Positions 7,277 through 12,419 of a stretch of 12,419 nucleotides of DNA are shown here, piece after piece. The DNA lies in contig JACZKP010000027.1 in the NCBI GenBank assembly GCA_014860005.1, positions 1 through 12,419 on the forward strand. Direction: 5' to 3'. Numbering within the stretch: the stretch's first letter is position 1; each line of letters opens with the position of its first letter. A program made the translations under genes and the position numbers. The notes under the pieces were generated by a model, which was not told where the DNA came from, did no database searches, and was given only the letters and a program-made list of their open reading frames with translations. The DNA is from Verrucomicrobiota bacterium (GTDB taxonomy: Bacteria > Verrucomicrobiota > Verrucomicrobiae > Limisphaerales > UBA11358).

Positions 7277-8074
7277 GTGCCGACCAAAGATAACAGACGC
7301 CAGGCGCGGGTCCTGGTGGAGACGTTGGAATCACGGGTCCATGCCGGGCCGCCGGTGGGTGAAATCGAGATTCGAGCAGCACGGGATTTTTTGCGCCAGA
7401 ACGAGTTTTCCACGGCCAGTGACTATTTCAACCGCCTCTCGCAGATTCAGAATCGCATGGGCGCGAGGCAGCCCGCAATCGGCCAGGAGAAACGCAATTA
7501 CGGCGGCGAAGCTGCCGGCTGCTGGATGCAGTTGCAGTCCATTTACGATCACGTAATTCTTTCCACGTGTTACGGTGGGGAATTCCGCACGCAAAGAGGC
7601 CGGGTAAAAATCTCGCACCGCTTTAACCAGGCGGGCCGGATTGATTTCGTGGAATTGAAATTCCTGCGCTCCCTGCAACCCTGCCTGAACGGAGAAATCC
7701 GAAAACTCCTCATGGTCAAAAGCTATCAGTCCCTCCGCAAGGACTGGCGGGAGGCTGAGGCTTATGTCCTGCGTGTGCTGCCCCAGGAATTGATTTTTCT
7801 TTTCGCGGACTTCTTTCGGCTTCCGCGAAGGGAAACTCTCAGTTGGCTCATGAACTTCGGTCATCGCACGGTGGCCGATCTGCTTGTGGACCTGCGCAGC
7901 GGCCGGGTCAACGGCCACGAGCGCGAAGCCGGAGGCATCCCAAACCAATTGCCTTTGGTTGAGGTTCAAACGGATGAAGTTGCCCGGCCGATTCTCGAAC
8001 AAGCCGCCGCCCTGGAGTCCATCGTGGAACTGAATAACGACGAAACGGCGGTGGTCCGTTACGTCCGAAAATAG
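7277..8074 (+). CDS. Protein of unknown function, 265 residues
   Basis: I do not recognise this family. An in-frame stop at 7259-7261 limits the start to GTG 7277 or later; GTG 7316 and ATG 7457 are alternatives, and no clear ribosome binding site decides between them. The frame shows GC-rich third positions and normal amino-acid composition, supporting a real gene over the overlapping antisense frame. The protein is arginine-rich and soluble-looking, with no signal peptide or convincing membrane segment. Visible blocks are a likely helical part (30-62, EIRAARDFLRQNEFSTASDY onward), a middle part rich in aromatics with Cys82, Cys98 and Cys136, a hydrophobic helix ELIFLFADFFRLP (171-183) and an acidic C-terminal third. 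It lies just upstream of aroK-queG with a 103-bp gap, and divergent from the restriction-modification gene, so co-transcription with aroK is possible but unproven. Confidence 0.65.
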   Translation: MPTKDNRRQARVLVETLESRVHAGPPVGEIEIRAARDFLRQNEFSTASDYFNRLSQIQNRMGARQPAIGQEKRNYGGEAAGCWMQLQSIYDHVILSTCYGGEFRTQRGRVKISHRFNQAGRIDFVELKFLRSLQPCLNGEIRKLLMVKSYQSLRKDWREAEAYVLRVLPQELIFLFADFFRLPRRETLSWLMNFGHRTVADLLVDLRSGRVNGHEREAGGIPNQLPLVEVQTDEVARPILEQAAALESIVELNNDETAVVRYVRK

Positions 8075-8177
8075 TTAGCGCCAAGCCTTCGCCCCGGGCG
8101 GTTGTCGTGCATGGACGCCAGTTCAGAGTTCCGAGAAACCGCGTGCCACAGGTCCGGCATTGCGCTAAAACTGGGGC

Positions 8178-8714
8178 ATGGACACCACACGGACCATTTC
8201 CAATCTCGCCCTTATCGGATTCATGGGCACCGGCAAGTCCTCCGTGGGTCGGTTGGTGGCGGATCACTTGCACTTCACGTTTCTGGACACCGACGATGTG
8301 ATCATCGCCCGGGCCGGCAAGTCCATTGCCGATATATTTGCGCAGGAAGGCGAAGCTGTCTTCCGGGAAAAGGAACGCCAACTCGTGGAGGAACTCACCC
8401 GCCGCACGCGCACGGTGATCTCCACGGGCGGCGGATTGCCGGTCAACCCTGAAAACCTGACGAGTCTCAAAACCCACGCCCTGGTGATTTGCCTCTGGGC
8501 GGCCCCGGAAAGAATCTGGGAGCGCGTTCGCAATCAAAGCCATCGCCCCCTGCTGCAGGAGGGCGATCCGATCCAAAAAATCAAAGAACTCCTCGCGGCG
8601 CGAGAACCGTTTTACCGCCAGGCCGACGTATTGGTAAACACCGAGATGCGTTCGATGCGGGAGGTCGCGCACCAGGTGATCCACCAGTACCGACTGGCCC
8701 GCTCCGGTCACTGA
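8178..8714 (+). CDS. aroK: Shikimate kinase
   Basis: Phosphorylates shikimate to shikimate 3-phosphate with ATP, the fifth step of the chorismate pathway, in the cytoplasm. At 178 residues it has the normal length. The P-loop is GFMGTGKSS (14-22). Shikimate binding is represented by Asp37 and Asp39-Asp40 in LDTDD, Arg63 in AVFREKE, and the Gly-rich STGGG (82-86). The lid arginine is Arg123 in SHRPLL. All key residues are present, so the enzyme should be active. The ATG at 8178 is preceded by ggggc, a weak ribosome binding site; the start leaves a usual short N-terminus before the first beta strand. Its stop TGA overlaps the queG start by one base (TGATG), implying translational coupling. aroK and aroL cannot be distinguished here; aroK is used as the generic symbol. 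Confidence 0.93.
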   Translation: MDTTRTISNLALIGFMGTGKSSVGRLVADHLHFTFLDTDDVIIARAGKSIADIFAQEGEAVFREKERQLVEELTRRTRTVISTGGGLPVNPENLTSLKTHALVICLWAAPERIWERVRNQSHRPLLQEGDPIQKIKELLAAREPFYRQADVLVNTEMRSMREVAHQVIHQYRLARSGH

Positions 8715-9799
8715 TGAAAGAAATCCTCCGGCAACGCGCACGCGAACTGGGCTTCGACGATTGCCGGTTCACCACGGCCGAACCGCCCGCCAGCGGGGCA
8801 CAGTTGCAAGCCTGGCTCGATGCTGGCCGTCACGGGGAGATGGCCTACCTGGCCCGCAATGCGCCCAAACGCGCAAATCCACAACTGGTGTTGCCCGGTG
8901 CGCAAAGCGTGATTTGCCTCGCAATTAGCTACGCCGAAGAACCGCAGGATTCCGGCGAAGCTTCAGCCCATCGTAAATCGCCAATCGTAAATCGTAAATC
9001 CGGCGTGATCGCCCGCTACGCCCGTCATGCTGATTACCACGGGGTGCTGGGCAAACAATTGAAGACCTTGGCCGATTTGGTTGACCAATTGGGCGGCCCC
9101 GGCACGCGCTCGCTCTGGTATGTGGACACGGGACCAGTGCTGGAACGTGAGTTTGCGCAGCGGGCGGGAATTGGCTTCATCGGCAAGCACACCAACGTCA
9201 TCAGCCGGCAATTGGGCAACTGGATTTTTCTCGCCGAGATTCTCACCACATTGAAACTCGCACCCGATGTGCCGGAGAAGAACCGCTGCGGCACCTGCAC
9301 CCGCTGCCTCGCCGCGTGTCCGACCGCCGCCATCACGGCGCCGTTCCAACTCGATGCGCGCCGCTGCATCTCCTACCTCACGATTGAATTGAAAGGCCCG
9401 ATCCCCGTCGCATTGCGTCCCGCCATCGGCAACCGCATTTTCGGCTGCGACGATTGTCTGGCCGTCTGTCCTTGGAATCGTTTCGCCCGCTCCGGCCGCC
9501 TGATGCAAACCTACGCACGCAGCGGACTGGACGCTCCGGACTTGCTGGAACTGCTGGAACTGGACGATGCCCGATTCCGCGCAAGATTTGCGGGCACGCC
9601 GCTGCTCAGGACAAAACGACGCGGGCTGTTGCGCAACGTGTGTGTGGCTTTGGGCAATGTCGGCGATGCCAGCGCGTTGCCGGCATTGCGCCGGGCCGCG
9701 GCGGATGCCGAGCCGTTGATCGCAGAACATGCGCAATGGGCGATTGAACAGATAGTCGCCAAGCCGCCAACAGACACAGCGGAAATTCAGCCATCTTGA
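8714..9799 (+). CDS. queG: Epoxyqueuosine reductase
   Basis: Catalyses the last step of queuosine synthesis, reducing epoxyqueuosine to queuosine in the wobble position of GUN-anticodon tRNAs, using cobalamin and two [4Fe-4S] clusters. The 361-residue protein has YVDTGP with Asp138, the expected catalytic acid. Cluster cysteines are Cys192, 195, 198 and 202 (CGTCTRCLAACPTAAI), then Cys218 and Cys245, 248 and 252 (FGCDDCLAVCPWN). A HEAT-like C-terminus (about 300-350, ALPALRRAAADAEPLIAEHA) is typical of QueG. ATG 8714 overlaps the aroK stop; an upstream extension of the frame would run back through aroK and is not credible. Between the SYAEEP block and VIARYARHADYH there is an insertion around residues 77-97, encoded by a short DNA repeat, that keeps the frame and avoids the cofactor residues. 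The enzyme is probably still functional. Confidence 0.93.
   Translation: MKEILRQRARELGFDDCRFTTAEPPASGAQLQAWLDAGRHGEMAYLARNAPKRANPQLVLPGAQSVICLAISYAEEPQDSGEASAHRKSPIVNRKSGVIARYARHADYHGVLGKQLKTLADLVDQLGGPGTRSLWYVDTGPVLEREFAQRAGIGFIGKHTNVISRQLGNWIFLAEILTTLKLAPDVPEKNRCGTCTRCLAACPTAAITAPFQLDARRCISYLTIELKGPIPVALRPAIGNRIFGCDDCLAVCPWNRFARSGRLMQTYARSGLDAPDLLELLELDDARFRARFAGTPLLRTKRRGLLRNVCVALGNVGDASALPALRRAAADAEPLIAEHAQWAIEQIVAKPPTDTAEIQPS
8970..8999. repeat. Short direct repeat (atcgtaaat, three copies) inside queG
   Basis: The unit atcgtaaat occurs at 8970-8978, 8984-8992 and 8991-8999. It encodes HRKSPIVNRKS, which lies in a loop region of QueG where I expect only a few residues in relatives. Similar 'aatcgtaaatcg' strings that translate as NRKS repeats are, from memory, dispersed in some Verrucomicrobia and Planctomycetes genomes; this was not searched. 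Confidence 0.6.
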
Positions 9800-10003
9800 C
9801 TTCAGGCTGTCACTCAGAACTTTTGCCAAAATAGATTTCGCAGACGGTGGCGCCGACCTGCCGGTTGGCCGCGACGCGCGGTCAGTGGAAATCATGGGAA
9901 CTCAGTCTCTCCAGTTTCGGCCCGTTGTTACTGCGTGGCGACTCCGGCCCTGCCGTGAGACGCAACGCCCGGAAGCTTCAAGATAGCCGTGATTATTGGT
10001 TGA

Positions 10004-10024
10004 GGCGGTCGCCTCACGACCGCC
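10004..10024. terminator. Hairpin between the convergent queG and symporter genes
   Basis: ggcggtcg (10004-10011) pairs perfectly with cgaccgcc (10017-10024) around a five-base loop. An alternative stem, tgaggc-ggtc-gcctca (10001-10016), overlaps it. It lies 24 bases past the symporter stop on the minus strand and about 200 bases past queG. T-runs are weak on both sides, so it may be a two-way terminator or just a palindromic repeat. Nothing else stands out in 9800-10047. Confidence 0.4.
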
Positions 10025-10047
10025 CCAGCTTCAATTTTTGGCGTAGC

Positions 10048-11889
10048 TTACCTTGCGATACCGAGCGGACTGAAGATGATGTAAAGAATCACCGTGACGA
10101 CGACCACCACCACGCCCGCAATCTTGGCGCCGCGGGAGGTTTCAAGATTCAGGCGCGTGTTGGTTATGAATTGCACGGGCTGCGGCAACGGCTTCACCAC
10201 GCCGATCAGCCACATCACGGCCATCACCGTGAAGAAGCAAATGGCCATGCGATCCAGGAACGCAATGTCCGGCGCGAAAAAGGCCATGCCAGCGTACAGG
10301 ACCGGATTAAGCAACAGCCCCACCACACCGCTGACGCCCGGCGCGCGGCGATTGATCAGGCCGAACACAAACACCGCCAGGATACCGGGCGACACGTAAC
10401 CCTGAAATTCCTGGATGTACTTGAAGATGCTGCCGAATTGATCGAGCAGCGGCGCCAGGAAACAGCCGGTTAACGCAAACACGCCCACGCAAACGCGCCC
10501 GCAACCGACCAGACCCCTTTGCGACGAACCCCGGTTCATGTACTTCTGATAGATATCAATCGTAAAAATGGTGGAAGCGGCGTTCAACACCGCCGCCAGC
10601 GAGCTGACAATCGCGCCGAGCAGAGCGGCCAGGACAAAACCGACCAGACCACTGCCGGGCGGCAGCAGTTTTTTGATCATCAGGTTCAGGGCCGCATCGA
10701 ATTTATAACCGCTTTTGATTTCGGTTTCCTTCACTGGCCGGCCGGACGCCTCCACCTTCGCGTTGTGTCCCGCAACTTGCGCCGCCAGTTCCGGATGCGC
10801 AGCCTGCCAGTCCTCCGCCACCTTGAACATCACGACCGACGCGGCGCTGGTGATTTCCTTCTGGATGGCGCGCTCATTGGCGCGTTCCTGCGCCACGGCT
10901 AGATCCTTGCTATAAAGGTTGAAGGCGATGATGCCGGGAATGACCACAACAAAGGGAATTAACAGCTTCATTGCGGCGGCGAACACGATGCCCTTCTGCC
11001 CTTCCTTGAGGGAAGCCGAGCCGAGGATGCGCTGGGTGATGTATTGATTGAGACCCCAATAGTAGAAGTTGGGAATCCATAACCCGATGATGAGCGCCGT
11101 CCACGGGATGTTCTTGTCGCTGCGGGGCAAGACCATGTTGAATTTGTCCGGGTTCAAGGCGAACAGCTTCGCGAGGCCGCCCGCGCTGTCGGCCACCTCC
11201 TTCGGGTTCACACTGCCCGCGGTCAATTCGGCCACGGGCGTCATGCCCAGTTTGGAAATGGCCAGATAGGAAATAATCGCCCCGCCGACGATGAGCGCGA
11301 TGCCTTGAATCAGGTCCGCCCAGGCCGAGGCGTTCAATCCGCCGGCCGCTACATACAAGGCGGCAATCATACCGATCACCCAGCACCAGCCCGTGAGGCT
11401 AAATCCGAGCATCGGATGGCCGGCGAACAATTCACTCATCGTCAGCGCACCCGCGTAGATGACCCCCGTCAGCGAAACGCCGATCAGGATCACCATCATG
11501 CACACGGACATGAGCGTGCGCGCGGTGGCGTTGTAACGGTGTTCCAGGAAATGCGGCATGGTGAAGATGCCGGTCTTGAGGAAGTACGGCAGAAAGAAAA
11601 ACGCCACCACCACGAGGGTGATGGCGGCCATCCATTCGTAACTGCCAATGGCCATGCCCAGGTAATCCGCGGCCTGGCCGGACATGCCCACGAATTGCTC
11701 CGAAGAAATGTTGGCGGCAATGAGCGACACGCCGATGAGCCACCATTTCAAGCCGCGCCCGGCCAGAAAGAACGACTCACTGTCCTTGCCCTCGCCTTTG
11801 CTCTTGTACAAGCCCAACGCGATGACGCAGCCGATGAAGACGAAAAAAATGACCAGGTCCAGGGGGAGGATTTTGAATGCTTCGGTCAT
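10048..11889 (-). CDS. Sodium/solute symporter, SSS family, vSGLT-like
   Basis: Inner-membrane transporter predicted to couple sodium entry to uptake of a sugar or similar solute. It has 613 residues and about 14 hydrophobic segments. The first helix is ILPLDLVIFFVFIGCVIALG; the signature blocks of the vSGLT/SGLT group follow: IAANISSEQFVGMSG (57-71), GSYEWMAAITL (82-92), YYWGLNQYITQR (276-287), LKEGQKGIVFAA (294-305) and AIVSSLAAVLNAASTIFTID (426-445). The Ser429-Ser430 pair corresponds to the sodium-binding serines. By similarity to vSGLT the substrate is most likely a hexose or related sugar, but it cannot be fixed. An extra hydrophilic stretch, about residues 329-400, is inserted before the helix containing those serines. 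The gene is alone; its neighbour on the same strand upstream encodes a carbohydrate-type protein end, in keeping with sugar use. ATG 11889 gives a normal N-terminus. Confidence 0.92.
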   Translation of the reverse strand: MTEAFKILPLDLVIFFVFIGCVIALGLYKSKGEGKDSESFFLAGRGLKWWLIGVSLIAANISSEQFVGMSGQAADYLGMAIGSYEWMAAITLVVVAFFFLPYFLKTGIFTMPHFLEHRYNATARTLMSVCMMVILIGVSLTGVIYAGALTMSELFAGHPMLGFSLTGWCWVIGMIAALYVAAGGLNASAWADLIQGIALIVGGAIISYLAISKLGMTPVAELTAGSVNPKEVADSAGGLAKLFALNPDKFNMVLPRSDKNIPWTALIIGLWIPNFYYWGLNQYITQRILGSASLKEGQKGIVFAAAMKLLIPFVVVIPGIIAFNLYSKDLAVAQERANERAIQKEITSAASVVMFKVAEDWQAAHPELAAQVAGHNAKVEASGRPVKETEIKSGYKFDAALNLMIKKLLPPGSGLVGFVLAALLGAIVSSLAAVLNAASTIFTIDIYQKYMNRGSSQRGLVGCGRVCVGVFALTGCFLAPLLDQFGSIFKYIQEFQGYVSPGILAVFVFGLINRRAPGVSGVVGLLLNPVLYAGMAFFAPDIAFLDRMAICFFTVMAVMWLIGVVKPLPQPVQFITNTRLNLETSRGAKIAGVVVVVVTVILYIIFSPLGIAR

Positions 11890-12227
11890 AGACAGATGGT
11901 GTTAGCCCGGTTTTTCGTTTGATAGCCCCAACCACCAAACCACAATCAGTTGGCTCGGAAATTCAGGCCGCGCAGCGGAGAGGTTCTAATAATTTCCTTC
12001 CCTCATGTCAAATACTCTATCAGGGGCGGCGGAGGTCGGATGTCAATTCAAGAAACTGGCGATCTTTGGGGAAGGTTGCTTCTCTGCCCACAATCTTCGG
12101 AAGGTTAATGGCCTGTCAGCATGAATCACGGTCGGCGCGTAGCCGCCGATGTGAGGCAGAATCGCCGCGAGCTTCCCCGGCGTTTCATCCGCCTCATTAC
12201 TTCGGTGGCTACTTCCCAAACGGGCTG
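11890..12227. other. Intergenic region upstream of the symporter
   Basis: This 338-bp gap holds the candidate promoter at 11983-12011. On the minus strand a coding-like stretch is open from about 12210 to 12049, reading NEADETPGKLAAILPHIGGY and then APTVIHADRPL before a stop. It could be a remnant of a gene end, but I recognise no family and give it no feature of its own. Nothing else is supported. Confidence 0.4.
11983..12011 (-). promoter_or_regulatory. Candidate sigma70-type promoter for the symporter gene
   Basis: On the minus strand, TTGACA (12011-12006) is a perfect -35, followed after 17 bases by TAGAAC (11988-11983), which matches four of six -10 positions. Transcription from it would give a leader of roughly 85-90 bases before ATG 11889. 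A second TTGACA lies 35 bases further upstream (12046-12041) but has no good -10 at the right distance. Confidence 0.45.
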
Positions 12228-12419
12228 TTAACGGAGCTCCACCTCCACGAATCCCAGATCAATGTATTGCCCGCCGTCGGTCTGACGGCAATGAACGGCG
12301 ATCACATTCCGGCCGGGCTGCAACGCCGCGTTAGCCGCCGGGTTCAACGGGAAGGCATCATAGCCGGTCGCGAAACCGCCCGCCCGGAACGCGAGCACGC
12401 CGTTGAGGTAAATCTCCAC
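12228..12419 (-). CDS. C-terminal end of a glycosidase-like secreted protein, 5' partial
   Basis: Only the last 63 codons are in the window; the frame is open to the right edge, so the start lies outside. The visible part reads EIYLNGVLAFRAGGF, then AALQPGRNVIAVHCRQTDGG, then QYIDLGFVEVELR. The 'E-I-Y-L-N-G-V-L-A ... L-x-P-G-x-N-V-I-A-V-H' pattern is typical of a beta-sandwich, galactose-binding-like domain at the end of large extracellular glycoside hydrolases and related proteins in Bacteroidota, Planctomycetota and Verrucomicrobiota. The catalytic part is not visible, so neither family nor substrate can be named. It is on the same strand as, and upstream of, the sugar-type symporter, 338 bp away, which suggests a loose functional link. 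Confidence 0.7.
   Translation of the reverse strand: MEIYLNGVLAFRAGGFATGYDAFPLNPAANAALQPGRNVIAVHCRQTDGGQYIDLGFVEVELR

Noticed and set aside
7331..8002. Minus-strand open frame opposite the unknown 7277 gene
   Set aside because: The plus-strand frame has the better codon and amino-acid profile and is longer; the two cannot both be typical genes. Some doubt remains because neither is recognised.
8489..8713. Upstream extension of the queG frame
   Set aside because: It would overlap aroK almost halfway; QueG homologues start at the MKEILRQRARELGFD-type sequence from ATG 8714.
8970..8999. CRISPR-like array
   Set aside because: The units are 9 bases with almost no spacers and lie inside a coding gene.
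8963..9895. Open frame of 310 codons on the minus strand across queG
   Set aside because: Antisense to clear QueG iron-sulfur motifs; GC-rich codon bias keeps it open.

Overview
The window is GC-rich bacterial DNA that reads most naturally as a member of the Verrucomicrobiota. The basis is a type II pseudopilin-like protein with an N-terminal [20 protein letters not shown] segment and a C-terminal H-X9-DG motif, a secreted arylsulfatase remnant, the C-terminal end of a glycosidase-like secreted protein, a vSGLT-type sodium/sugar symporter, and intergenic palindromic repeats of kinds I remember from that phylum. The phylum is an inference; no rRNA or ribosomal gene is present.

Left part (1-2350): the 3' part of an L,D-transpeptidase gene (peptidoglycan-binding domain, LysM-like region, YkuD catalytic domain), an intergenic stretch with a palindromic repeat, then the pseudopilin-like gene followed by a strong hairpin that looks like its terminator.

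Decayed middle (2350-4610): about 450 bp of noncoding DNA packed with hairpins, the 5' part of a sulfatase gene carrying a frameshift, and a 1416-bp insertion sequence with 14-bp terminal inverted repeats. Its DDE transposase, on the minus strand, has at least three in-frame stops and two frameshifts. The insertion sequence cuts off the sulfatase on its left and a type ISP-like restriction-modification gene on its right. Both genes lose their 3' ends exactly at the inverted repeats, and no target-site duplication is visible. Either the element caused a deletion or rearrangement, or the assembly joined two loci through a repeated element.

Right part (4576-12419): the restriction-modification gene (minus strand; a PD-ExK-type nuclease motif followed by an N6-adenine methyltransferase) lies divergent from a conserved-looking protein of unknown function. 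This is followed by aroK (shikimate kinase) and queG (epoxyqueuosine reductase), which overlap by one base. QueG carries a small in-frame insertion made of a 9-base AATCGTAAAT-type repeat. After a hairpin comes the sodium/solute symporter (minus strand) with a good sigma70-like promoter, a 338-bp gap, and the C-terminus of a carbohydrate-active-type protein that runs off the window.

Functionally this is mixed chromosomal housekeeping (aromatic biosynthesis, tRNA queuosine, cell wall) plus carbohydrate and sulfate-ester use, interrupted by one patch of mobile-element damage. I do not see a convincing new multi-gene system. The points most worth checking are the insertion-sequence junction, the truncated restriction-modification enzyme, the repeat inside queG and the unrecognised 265-residue protein.
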